Positions 25,492-33,396 of a stretch of 33,783 nucleotides of DNA are shown here, one piece after another. The stretch's first letter is position 1. Each line of letters opens with the position of its first letter. Under the pieces are notes generated by a model. It searched no databases and had not been told where the DNA came from. It saw only the letters and a program-made list of their open reading frames with translations. This stretch comes from Phycisphaerae bacterium (GTDB lineage Bacteria > Planctomycetota > Phycisphaerae > Phycisphaerales > UBA1924): contig JAUIFD010000018.1 of NCBI GenBank assembly GCA_030429485.1, positions 1-33,783 of the forward strand. Direction: 5' to 3'. The position numbers and the translations under genes are program-made.

Positions 25492-27980
25492 CCGTGGTCT
25501 CCGGCCGTCAGGACAAGAGGATCAGCTGCGCACTCGGTCGCCTCTGTGATCATGCCGGCGACGTCGAGGATCGGCGCCACCCTGCCGTCGCCCAGAATCG
25601 CGCCGCCGAAGACCGCCCGTGAGCGTGGCACGCCCGCGCCGAGCGACTTGATGACGACCTGCTGCTGACCCACGATCTCATCGACCTGCAGGCAACACCG
25701 CCCCGCGTTCGATTCGAGCACGACCAACAAGGTGTCCTCGAACGCCCGGTCATCAGATGGGATGTCGAAGAGGTCGCGCAGGGAGTGGATGGCGAGAATC
25801 GCGCCGCGCACCAGAGCGCACCGACCGCGTCCCGCGACGGTGACAACGCGGCTGGAATCCGGTCGGAAGCTCTGTTCGATCGACAGCGTCGGGATCACGT
25901 AGCGCTGGGCGCCGACGCGCACCACCATGCCGTCGATGATCGCCATGGTCAGCGGGAGCGAGAGCACGAATGTCGAGCCCTTGCCGTACTCGGATCGGAT
26001 CTCCACCGTGCCGCGCAGGGCCTCGATGTTGCGGCGGACCACGTCCATCCCCACGCCGCGCCCGGAAACGTCAGTCACCTTCTCCGCGGTAGAGAACCCC
26101 GGCGCGAAAATGAGCTGGAAGACCTCCGAGTCGCTCATCTCCTTCGGATCACGCTCCGGTGGGATCACGCCCCGCTCCAGCGCCTTGGTGATGAGCTTCT
26201 CTCGAGACAGCCCGCGGCCGTCATCCTGCACCTCAATCACGATCGCTCCACCCTTATGGAACGCGCGAAGCGCAAGCCGCCCCTCCGCGGGCTTGCCCGC
26301 GGCGCGGCGTTCCTCGGGAGTCTCTAGCCCGTGGTCACAGGCGTTGCGGATCATGTGGACAAGGGGGTCGCCGATCTCGTCGACGACGGTCCGATCGAGT
26401 TCCGTGTCTTCGCCATGGATGTCGAGCCGGATCGCCTTGCCGCTCTTGACAGAGAGGTCTCGGACGAGGCGAGCCATCTTCTGAAACGTGCCGCGCAGCG
26501 TGACCATGCGCAGCGACATGGCGACCTCTTGGAGGTCGCGGATGATCTTGCCCACGTGCCCGATGTTCCGCAATGCACGCTGCTCGGCGATCGAGCGGAC
26601 CGCCGGGTCTTGCACCACCATCTGATGGCCAATGACCAGTTCGCCCACCATGTCCACGAGCGAGTCAAGGCGCGTCGTGGAGACCTTGATCGCCTGATCG
26701 AAGCGCCGCGTCGTCGCGCCAGGGGAAGGAGAGTCGGCGGCTGCTTGCGCCGCGGGGCTGGCGGGCAAGGGCCGGGGTGTTGGGGACTCAGGAGCCGGTT
26801 CGCCGCGCAACGCGGCGTCGAGCTGAGTCATGACGTCCCGATAGGCCTGCGTGCCGACGGGCTCGCCACCATCGAGGTTCGTGATCAGTGCTCCGAGAAC
26901 GTCGGTCGCGAGCAATGCCGCGTCGAGCACGCCCGTGCCGGCCGCCGTGTTTCCGTTGCGGACAGCGTCGAGCAGAAACTCCGCGCGGTGCGCGAGATCG
27001 ACGATCGGAGTGAGGTTCAGAAAGCCGGCCACGCCCTTGATCGTGTGAAAGGCGCGGAAGACCGTGCTGACAAGCTCGGTGTCACCCGTGGTCGATTCAA
27101 GCTCGAGCAGGGCTTGCTCTGCCGCAGCGAGGTGCTCGCGCGATTCAACGATGAACTCCCGAACCGTCTCGTCACCCTCGGACACCAGATGCACGTACTC
27201 CCCGTCACCACCGCCGGAGGCGTCGGGGCCCGGGGTCGATGGGACAGGTGTCTGTGCCGCGGTGTCGCCGATGGTGGTGAGCCGGGACAGCAGGGCCGCG
27301 TCACCCGCCGGCTTTGAGCCACTGGCATAGGCGTCAATCGCTCGGCGCATCCAGTCAACGAGTTCAAGCAGCGCCGCCGACGGGAACGCGCCGCCCGCCG
27401 CGCCCACACGGTCGATCGCCGACTCCGCCTCGTGGAACATCGTCTGCGCGTCGTGAGCGCCCACGACCCCGCACTCGCCTTTCACGTTGTGCAGCAGGCG
27501 TCGCACCTCGTCCACGCCCGGACCGTCCTCGCCAGCTTCGAGCGACAATGCCGCCGTCTCGATCGAGTCCAGGCTCTCGCGCGTGGAGGAGGTCCAGGCC
27601 TCCAACAACTCGGGATCGAGGTCGGGGGCGCCGGTTGGCTCCGGTTGTGCTCGTGGTGCAGCTTCGGAGGGGCTGCCGGCGGGGCATTGGTCCACTCCAT
27701 TGGCGGCCGGCGTTTCGGGGTTCGCCGCGCCCTGATCCAACAACCGAGCGAGACCGTGAACCAAGTCGGTGACGCGTGCGAGTTCAGCCTGCGGGTCGTC
27801 GCAATCTCTCAGCACCACGCGCTCGAGCGTGTCCATCGCGTCGCGAACCTCAGCACCGCTCTCGCTGTCGTCGAGGGCCTCGGCGAGCGCGTCGCGCAAC
27901 GACACCAGTTGCTGCACGTCGTCGTGTTCGATACCCGCCGCGAGGGCCGCGGCTCGGTTGATGTAATCTGAGGTGGGCAC
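25488..27980 (-). CDS. cheA: CheA chemotaxis histidine kinase with two HPt domains
   Basis: The product is 830 residues. Residues 1-120 have no recognised domain. Two phosphotransfer domains follow: HPt1 with His164 in LLHNVKGECG and HPt2 with His312 in AFHTIKGVAGF. A Pro/Ala linker (about 390-425) precedes the dimerisation helices (SLVDMVGELVIGHQMV). The ATPase has the N-box HMIRNACDHG (about 542-551), DDGRG (586-590) and GRGVGMDVVR. The C-terminal CheW-like domain runs from about 680. It autophosphorylates and feeds CheY and CheB. No P2 CheY-binding domain is evident. The start is GTG 27980 with GGGAAGG about ten bases before it. It is the first gene of the operon and is divergent from the second cheX. 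Confidence 0.96.
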   Translation of the reverse strand: MPTSDYINRAAALAAGIEHDDVQQLVSLRDALAEALDDSESGAEVRDAMDTLERVVLRDCDDPQAELARVTDLVHGLARLLDQGAANPETPAANGVDQCPAGSPSEAAPRAQPEPTGAPDLDPELLEAWTSSTRESLDSIETAALSLEAGEDGPGVDEVRRLLHNVKGECGVVGAHDAQTMFHEAESAIDRVGAAGGAFPSAALLELVDWMRRAIDAYASGSKPAGDAALLSRLTTIGDTAAQTPVPSTPGPDASGGGDGEYVHLVSEGDETVREFIVESREHLAAAEQALLELESTTGDTELVSTVFRAFHTIKGVAGFLNLTPIVDLAHRAEFLLDAVRNGNTAAGTGVLDAALLATDVLGALITNLDGGEPVGTQAYRDVMTQLDAALRGEPAPESPTPRPLPASPAAQAAADSPSPGATTRRFDQAIKVSTTRLDSLVDMVGELVIGHQMVVQDPAVRSIAEQRALRNIGHVGKIIRDLQEVAMSLRMVTLRGTFQKMARLVRDLSVKSGKAIRLDIHGEDTELDRTVVDEIGDPLVHMIRNACDHGLETPEERRAAGKPAEGRLALRAFHKGGAIVIEVQDDGRGLSREKLITKALERGVIPPERDPKEMSDSEVFQLIFAPGFSTAEKVTDVSGRGVGMDVVRRNIEALRGTVEIRSEYGKGSTFVLSLPLTMAIIDGMVVRVGAQRYVIPTLSIEQSFRPDSSRVVTVAGRGRCALVRGAILAIHSLRDLFDIPSDDRAFEDTLLVVLESNAGRCCLQVDEIVGQQQVVIKSLGAGVPRSRAVFGGAILGDGRVAPILDVAGMITEATECAADPLVLTAGDHG

Positions 27981-28115
27981 TCGATCTACGCCTTCCCAAG
28001 GGACCGTTTGAGATCGGCGGACATGGGGCCCCGCTTAAGCACGCCTCCGGAGACATCAAACGCCCGGCGGGCGCAAGCGCCATAGCTGCGCCTTTCAACG
28101 GACGATGAACCCTCG
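27981..28115. other. Divergent intergenic region between cheA and the second cheX
   Basis: These 135 bases must drive both the cheA operon and the cheX-cheY pair. A GGGGCCCC palindrome is at 28025-28032. I see no convincing sigma-70, sigma-28 or sigma-54 promoter; a sigma-54-like look-alike at 28024-28041 has the wrong spacing. Confidence 0.3.
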
Positions 28116-28622
28116 ATGCGAGACCATGCCTTTGAGAGTGAGTTTGTGGCCGCGATGCACGAGGCGCTCAGCTTCATCCTCGCGAGCGTCGGCGTGCAGA
28201 ACGTCCAAGCGACCGCGACCCGGGCGCGAACGTCCGGGGATCGGTGGAATGAAGTCACCGGCATCATCACCTACTCTGGAGACATCGCCGGCGCCGTCGC
28301 GCTAACCGCGCCACTCGCCACCGCGAACGCGATGGTGCACGCTCTGGCGGGCGAGATGCTCAGTCACGAGTCCGAAGACTACACCGACGCCTTTGGAGAA
28401 CTCGTCAACATGATCTGCGGGCGCACGAAAGCCGCATTACGGGGTGAGAACTCGATCTCTGTTCCCACGGTCGTGATCGGCGATTGCACCGGCCGCGCCG
28501 CCGGCCTCGAGGGGCCGACGACGGTCGTGCTGTGCGAGTCCGGACTCGGCCCGTTTGCGGTGGAGTTCGCCATTCGCGTCAGAGCGGCCGGGCTCGCGAG
28601 CAGCGCAAAGGGGGCCGCATAA
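28116..28622 (+). CDS. cheX: CheX-family chemotaxis phosphatase-like protein (second copy)
   Basis: This 168-residue cytoplasmic protein matches the CheX pattern. The helix DAFGELVNMICGRTKAAL holds the E-x-x-N pair Glu95 and Asn98, and SISVPTVVIG and EFAIRV are typical later strands. CheX dimers dephosphorylate CheY-P, and the gene directly downstream is a CheY, so they are likely enzyme and substrate. Its TAA shares a base with that CheY's ATG (TAATG). The ATG at 28116 lacks a good ribosome site; ATG 28155 (residue 14) is a possible shorter start. The gene is divergent from cheA by 135 bases and may share control with it. Confidence 0.87.
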   Translation: MRDHAFESEFVAAMHEALSFILASVGVQNVQATATRARTSGDRWNEVTGIITYSGDIAGAVALTAPLATANAMVHALAGEMLSHESEDYTDAFGELVNMICGRTKAALRGENSISVPTVVIGDCTGRAAGLEGPTTVVLCESGLGPFAVEFAIRVRAAGLASSAKGAA

Positions 28623-28990
28623 TGCGAGTACTCTTGGTCGATGACTCGAAGGTGATGCGGAACATCCAACGCAAGATCCTCGCCGGCCTCGGTTGGGAGG
28701 AGATCACGGAGGCGGCCGACGGTGCCGAAGCGCTCGAGTGTATCGCGAGTCATGCCCCCGAGCTGATCCTGCTCGATTGGAACATGCCCGTGATGGATGG
28801 CCTTGAGTTCCTCAAGAAGCTGCGATCCGCCGGGAACAAGACACCGGTGATCATGGTGACCACGGAGGCCGAGAAGAGCCGCGTCATCACGGCGGTTCAG
28901 GCCGGCGCCAACAACTACATGATCAAGCCGTTCACCGCCGATCAGCTCAAGGAGCGGATCGAGCAGACGCTCAAGCGGCACGCGGCTTAG
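28622..28990 (+). CDS. cheY: CheY-type single-domain response regulator paired with CheX
   Basis: The product is 122 residues, a receiver domain only, with Asp7-Asp8 (LLVDDSKVMR), the phospho-acceptor Asp52 in LLDWNMPVMDGLEFL, Thr in MVTTEAE and Lys in MIKPFT. The K-V-M-R after the acid pair and WNMPVMDG are the classic motor-binding CheY look, closer to textbook CheY than the operon copy at 21391. The start is ATG 28622 because it makes the TAATG overlap and the standard N-terminus. Its 3' end overlaps the PilZ-DUF342 gene on the other strand by 20 bases. The kinase is presumably the divergent CheA. Confidence 0.94.
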   Translation: MRVLLVDDSKVMRNIQRKILAGLGWEEITEAADGAEALECIASHAPELILLDWNMPVMDGLEFLKKLRSAGNKTPVIMVTTEAEKSRVITAVQAGANNYMIKPFTADQLKERIEQTLKRHAA

Positions 28991-30014
28991 CGTCGCCGAC
29001 CGTGCAGAATCCGGCGTGCTCCGAGAGACGCACGCAGCCCGTCTCGCTCTCGATCGTCGGCGTCTCTCCGCAGTGCAACGTAACCGGTCCGTCAACGGGC
29101 GCGACGACCTGGAACTCCGGGCCGCCGATGCCGAGCACGGATCCCGGAGCGATGCGCTCCCGCACCGTCAGGGTGGCGGTCGAGCCGGCTGAAAGCGATT
29201 GGAACTGCGACACCTTCTCGCGCAGGCTCTCGACTTTGCACTCGAGCTCTGGCACATCACACATCAGCACCGTCAACTCCTCACGCTGCACGGGATTCAG
29301 TGTGCTCGGATCAAGCGTGCGCAGCGCATCGAGTTTGGCACGGCGTGCTCTTGCTTCTCGTTCAAACCCATCCACGCGACGCAGCATGTGGGCAATCGCG
29401 TCCTGCGGTGGAGACCCAAACCCAACACACACACGGGTCAACATCCCGTCGGCACCGATCGTGCCTACGGACGCCGCGTTGGTGCAGACCAACTCACCAC
29501 CGACAACCACCGCGTCCTCCGCGTGACATGTGCCGCGCACCTCGATCCGACACCCGTCGAGGGACTCCTCGACATGCAGGTCGCCGCGCACTTCGGCGGT
29601 CAGGCCCCGCGCCGAGGCGACGACCAGGCCGCGCGGGCAAGACACAAACGCACTCGCGCGCTCCTGTTGCACGGGGCCAGGCGCATCGGGAGTGCCCGAG
29701 TAGGCCAGCCCGATGGGGCCAAGTGCCTCAGGCGCAAGGACAAACTGCAAGCCATGGTCCCAACCACCCGCGCCCTCTCGGGCCCACCGGATGACGACAC
29801 ATGCCCGTCGCCCGCCGTGTTCCGAGAGTTCGAGTGTCCACGTCGAGCCCACTTCGATCGGGCGATCGGCGCGAATGCAGGCGCCGCCGATCGATATATT
29901 CGCAATATGTACGGATAGGCCATCCGCCTCCCGCGTATCGCCCAGCGGCGACAACGACGCTGCTGCGTCGACGTCCATGCGCTCGTACGCCCGGAGGGCC
30001 TGCGATGAGTCCAT
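28971..30014 (-). CDS. PilZ-DUF342 (FapA-like) fusion protein
   Basis: The product is 347 residues. Residues 1-95 are a PilZ domain with both c-di-GMP-binding motifs intact: R-x-x-x-R as Arg8 and Arg12 in LRAYERMD, and N-x-S-x-x-G as Asn39-Ser41-Gly44 in ANISIGGACI, ending with WDHGLQF. Residues about 120-205 form the repetitive beta-helix of DUF342 (VVASARGLTAEVRGDLHVEE, then EVRGTCHAEDAVVVGGELVC). A helical coiled-coil (about 208-275) and a final beta segment follow, as in FapA. It is probably cytoplasmic. FapA proteins affect flagellar placement; here c-di-GMP would be the input. The role is inference. The gene converges on cheY with a 20-base overlap. The Shine-Dalgarno at ATG 30014 is weak. 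Confidence 0.85.
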   Translation of the reverse strand: MDSSQALRAYERMDVDAAASLSPLGDTREADGLSVHIANISIGGACIRADRPIEVGSTWTLELSEHGGRRACVVIRWAREGAGGWDHGLQFVLAPEALGPIGLAYSGTPDAPGPVQQERASAFVSCPRGLVVASARGLTAEVRGDLHVEESLDGCRIEVRGTCHAEDAVVVGGELVCTNAASVGTIGADGMLTRVCVGFGSPPQDAIAHMLRRVDGFEREARARRAKLDALRTLDPSTLNPVQREELTVLMCDVPELECKVESLREKVSQFQSLSAGSTATLTVRERIAPGSVLGIGGPEFQVVAPVDGPVTLHCGETPTIESETGCVRLSEHAGFCTVGDAKPRAA

Positions 30015-30297
30015 GTCGCGTCCATCGGCTCCGTGGGGAGCCTGGTCAAGGCCTCAACTCCGGTTCTGAGAGACACACTCTGTGGGATCTCCGCAACCGG
30101 TCGGAGCCCACATTCGGAAGGCCGTGCGGACCGGCGAGTTTGCCCCCGGCTTGACGCTCCGGCTTCAGGGCGGGAGACTCCCGGACCGGCGGGCTATTCC
30201 GTCGGTGGTCCCGGGCGGCGGGACCGGCAGGCCACTCGCCCCCGCAAGGCGGCACCCATGCACCCGTGCGCGCGCGGGCTCACCTCGGAGACCTCCC
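30015..30297. other. Divergent intergenic region upstream of the BRCT-like protein gene
   Basis: These 283 bases separate the PilZ-DUF342 gene (leftward) from the coiled-coil gene (rightward). A TTGACG hexamer at 30151-30156 has no -10 at a workable distance. A 7-base-pair hairpin (30207-30213 with 30219-30225, GGTCCCG/CGGGACC) lies in the probable leader of the rightward gene. The region translates openly on the + strand from 30082 but with Arg/Pro-rich nonsense. No gene is supported. Confidence 0.35.
30287..30290 (+). promoter_or_regulatory. Ribosome binding site fixing the start at 30298
   Basis: GGAG sits seven bases before ATG 30298. It supports this start over the one at 30082, because the protein then begins MARSGAGVGVVSTIVVLS and enters a membrane helix at once. 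Confidence 0.65.
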
Positions 30298-31743
30298 ATG
30301 GCACGTTCCGGCGCAGGCGTCGGCGTAGTCTCGACCATCGTCGTTCTGAGCATCCTCTCCCTGGGGCTGTTCATTTCGACCGTGGTGTTCTTCGGCAAGT
30401 ACAACCGCGCGTCGGGCGACCTCGCGAACGCGGACCGCGAAAAGCGGCGCTTCGTCACCGCGGCCGAGGAACAGGACGCCCAACTCCAGGCCTTCCTGCA
30501 GGCCGCCGAGAGGCAGGCGCCCTCGGCGTCGCTCGTGGGGTATCTCAACAATGCCCTTCAGCAGTCGATGGCCGCCACCACCGGGTCGCGTCGTGACGAC
30601 TTCAACCGCCTCATGCAGCGTCTTGGAGAAGCGCAGCTCCGAGGCTTCGCGATCGCGAAGGGATGGGAGCCCCCGCAGGACGGAAGCCAGGGCAACCCGC
30701 CCACGCTCGCGCAGCTCGCGGAGGGCACAAGCCTGCTTCAGCTCATGCGCGATATGGACGCCGCGTTCCTGAGCACGCGGCAGACGCTCGCCGAGTCGGA
30801 GCGCGCCCGCGCACGTGCGGACAACGACCTCCGCTCCGAGGTGGACCGCGTCCGTGGTATCGAGGCTCGTCACCGTGACACGCTCGCTGATCTTCAGCGT
30901 CAAATCGGGGCCTACGAGGAAGAGGTCGATTCCTTCCGCAACGACACCAACAACGCGCAAGCCCTCATGAACCAGCGCTTGGACACCCAGCGCTCCGAAG
31001 CGGCCGACCGCGAGAGCACGCTCGCCAACCGGATCACCGAGCTCGAAGAAGAGAACGCGCGAATCTCCAACCAGCTCGAGTCGCAGCGGCAGGATCGCCA
31101 GGGCTCTCTACGCGGCACCGATGAGTACGCCCTCGTCGATGGCACGATTCTCGCCGTGAACGCCGGGGCCCGGCGAGCGACCATCAGCATCGGGCGCGAG
31201 CAGAAGGTCGTCATCGGCATGCCCTTCGCGGTCTACACCAACGCCTCCGCCATCCGCCCCGACGCCCAGGGCAACTACCCGCGCGGCAAGGCGCAGCTCG
31301 AGGTGATCGAGATCGCAAACGAGACCGCCACCTGCCGCATCACCTCGCAGACCCAGGGCAACCCGATCGTGCGAGGCGATGTCATCGCCAACGCGGTCTA
31401 CGACCCCAACAAGGTCTACACCATGCTCGTATTTGGGAACTTCGACGCCAACCGCGACGGAGTGGCGACCGAAGGCGAACAGCGCGACTGGGAAGCCGCG
31501 ATCGAAGGGTGGGGCGGTCGTGTGGTCGACGAGATGACCGGGCACATCGACTTCCTGGTGCTCGGGCAGCGTCCCGTGCTCCCGCCGGAGCCCCCGGTCG
31601 GTGCGTCGTACGTGCTCGTGCAGGAGTACCTGCGGCAGGAGGAAATCGTCCGTCGCTACGACGAGCTCTTCCGACAGGCCGCGGCGACCGCGATCCCCGT
31701 GCTCAACGAGAACCGTCTGCGCACGCTGATCGGCGGGTTCTGA
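30298..31743 (+). CDS. Membrane-anchored coiled-coil protein with BRCT-like C-terminal domain and EF-hand-like loop
   Basis: The product is 481 residues and I do not recognise a named family. One membrane helix (about 11-32, VSTIVVLSILSLGLFISTVVF) is followed by helical, Glu/Arg/Gln-rich coiled coil (about 36-265, including ANRITELEEENARISNQLES). Residues about 275-370 form a small beta domain (LVDGTILAVNAGARRATISI to IVRGDVIANAVYD). Residues about 372-425 resemble a BRCT fold: VYTMLVFGNFD, then AAIEGWGGRVV, then HIDFLVLG. Within it lies DANRDGVATEGE (383-394), which fits the EF-hand calcium loop at positions 1, 3, 5, 6, 9 and 12. The bulk should lie on one side of the inner membrane; which side is not clear. 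The next gene starts seven bases later, so the two are likely co-expressed. Confidence 0.8.
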   Translation: MARSGAGVGVVSTIVVLSILSLGLFISTVVFFGKYNRASGDLANADREKRRFVTAAEEQDAQLQAFLQAAERQAPSASLVGYLNNALQQSMAATTGSRRDDFNRLMQRLGEAQLRGFAIAKGWEPPQDGSQGNPPTLAQLAEGTSLLQLMRDMDAAFLSTRQTLAESERARARADNDLRSEVDRVRGIEARHRDTLADLQRQIGAYEEEVDSFRNDTNNAQALMNQRLDTQRSEAADRESTLANRITELEEENARISNQLESQRQDRQGSLRGTDEYALVDGTILAVNAGARRATISIGREQKVVIGMPFAVYTNASAIRPDAQGNYPRGKAQLEVIEIANETATCRITSQTQGNPIVRGDVIANAVYDPNKVYTMLVFGNFDANRDGVATEGEQRDWEAAIEGWGGRVVDEMTGHIDFLVLGQRPVLPPEPPVGASYVLVQEYLRQEEIVRRYDELFRQAAATAIPVLNENRLRTLIGGF

Positions 31744-31750
31744 CCCGGCG

Positions 31751-32875
31751 ATGACCACCGGCGCGCTCACGAAGAGCGTCGTCCATCCAGCCCTCTACGC
31801 GACCATTCGCACCGCGATGGGCGTGCCGACGGTCGCGGGCTCTCGCGCGTCAATCCGTGCCGCGCGGGCCCTCGGGCGCACGTTCGCGAGGCTGCCGTTC
31901 AACCGCTCACGCACAGCGAAAGCTGTTGACCGGCTGGGCGTGGTCTTCCCGGAGATGGACGAGGCGTCGCGACGTGACCTCGTCGTGCGCTCGTACGAGC
32001 ATCTGTTCATGCTCGGTGCGGAGATCGCGCACATCCCCCGCCTCTTCACGGAAGACGGGTGGGTGCATCACGTCGAACTCGATTCGATGGGCCCGACGCT
32101 CCGCGCGCTCACATCCGGACGCGCCGCGATCCTCGTCACCGGCCACTGTGGCAACTGGGAGGCCTCCGCTTACCTCATGGCGCTCATCGGCTTCCCGTTC
32201 CACGCGGTCTACCGCCCGCTCGACATGAAACCCCTTGATCGATGGGTGCGCCGCACGCGCGCGCGCCGTGGGCTCCACCTGCTCGACAAGTTCGGCGCGA
32301 TGCACCGCATGCCCTCGATCATCGAGGGTGGTGGGGCGATCGGGTTTGTCGCCGATCAGAACGCGGGCGACCGCGGCGTGTTCGTGCCGTTTCTGGGGCG
32401 CCTCGCCTCGAGTTACAAGTCGATCGGGCTCGCCGCGGTCAAGATGGGCCTCCCGGTGATGGTCGGGTGCGCGCGTCGCATCGGGTGGGAAGATGCCGGC
32501 GGCGCCTCGCGCGGCGGGCTCACCACCCTCGGCACCCGCGACACCCAGGGCGTCCACTACCGCATTATCGTCGATGACTTCATCGAGCCCGAGGATTGGG
32601 CGGACCAACCCGACCCGGTCTTCTACCTGACCGCTCGCTACCGTCGGTCGCTCGAGAAGATGGTGCGAGAAGCGCCGGAACAGTATCTTTGGATGCACCG
32701 GATGTGGAAGAGCCGCCCCCGGCACGAACGCCTGGGCCGCCCATTCCCGGACACGCTCCGCGAGAAGCTCCTCGCGTTGCCCTGGACGACCGAGGCGGAG
32801 GTCGAGTCGATCGTGGAGCGCTCGGAGCGCGACACACGGTGGCTCGCCGAGAACGGGACCGACCGCCTGCCCTAG
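31751..32875 (+). CDS. LpxL/HtrB-family lysophospholipid (lipid A type) acyltransferase
   Basis: The product is 374 residues and matches the bacterial lipid A late acyltransferase family (PF03279 type). The catalytic H-x4-E motif is GHCGNWE with His132 and Glu137. Other family blocks are AVYRPLDMKPLDRWV, GFVADQNAGDRGVFVPFLG (acceptor and acyl-chain site), and the C-terminal PEQYLWMHRMWKSRP, normally PEQWLWxHRRWKTRP. It transfers an acyl chain to a lipid A precursor or related lipid at the inner membrane. The N-terminus lacks the single strong membrane helix of E. coli LpxL, so attachment may be peripheral. The last 60 or so residues are charged. It starts seven bases after the BRCT-like gene; the ribosome site is weak, suggesting coupled translation. 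Confidence 0.92.
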   Translation: MTTGALTKSVVHPALYATIRTAMGVPTVAGSRASIRAARALGRTFARLPFNRSRTAKAVDRLGVVFPEMDEASRRDLVVRSYEHLFMLGAEIAHIPRLFTEDGWVHHVELDSMGPTLRALTSGRAAILVTGHCGNWEASAYLMALIGFPFHAVYRPLDMKPLDRWVRRTRARRGLHLLDKFGAMHRMPSIIEGGGAIGFVADQNAGDRGVFVPFLGRLASSYKSIGLAAVKMGLPVMVGCARRIGWEDAGGASRGGLTTLGTRDTQGVHYRIIVDDFIEPEDWADQPDPVFYLTARYRRSLEKMVREAPEQYLWMHRMWKSRPRHERLGRPFPDTLREKLLALPWTTEAEVESIVERSERDTRWLAENGTDRLP

Positions 32876-32929
32876 CGCGTTGCAACACGCCCGCCCGCGC
32901 GGTCCAATCATCGCAATCGGAGGTTTCCC

Positions 32930-33316
32930 ATGGCTGACGGCAGGCTGGACGGCGTCAAAGTGCTCATCGTCGACGACGACCCGGACGTGCGCGAATCGGT
33001 CGAGGCCGCGTTCCTCGCCGAGGGCGCTGAGACCCTCGTCGCCGGCGACGGCAACACCGCGATCGACCTCTGTCACGAGGAGGCGCCCGATCTGGTGATC
33101 CTCGACATGATGCTCCCCGCCCGGTCGGGCTTCCTCGCGCTCGAGAAGATCAAAGGGCGTGAGGATTCGCCGCTCGTCATCATGGTGACCGCCAACGAGG
33201 GCAAGCGCCACCAGGCCTACGCCGACTCGCTCGGCGTCGACGGGTACATGCTCAAACCCGTGCCGCTCCAAAGCCTCATCGATACCGCGGTCGAGCTGCT
33301 GGATAACGAGGAGTAG
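32930..33316 (+). CDS. Stand-alone receiver-domain response regulator
   Basis: The product is 128 residues, a single receiver domain. Asp15-Asp16-Asp17 (LIVDDDPDVRESV), the phospho-acceptor Asp59 in VILDMMLPARSGFLAL, Thr in MVTANEG and Lys in MLKPVPL are present. It has no output domain. The acidic triplet and the MMLPARSG loop resemble OmpR/PilH-like receivers rather than the two CheY proteins nearby. No kinase lies next to it. GGAGG at 32919-32923, six bases before the ATG, is a strong ribosome site. It follows the acyltransferase by 54 bases and may be in the same transcript. The partner is unknown. Confidence 0.93.
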   Translation: MADGRLDGVKVLIVDDDPDVRESVEAAFLAEGAETLVAGDGNTAIDLCHEEAPDLVILDMMLPARSGFLALEKIKGREDSPLVIMVTANEGKRHQAYADSLGVDGYMLKPVPLQSLIDTAVELLDNEE

Positions 33317-33396
33317 AAACCGTTCATCGGCACCGGGGAACAAGCGACCGCGGTGGCGCGTGCGCGAGCGCCCAACCTCGCCACCTACCATTCCCC

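Noticed and set aside
28024-28041. Sigma-54-like promoter (TGGGG...TTAAGCA) upstream of the second cheX
   Set aside because: The GG and GC elements are 11 rather than 10 bases apart and the -24 element is poor.
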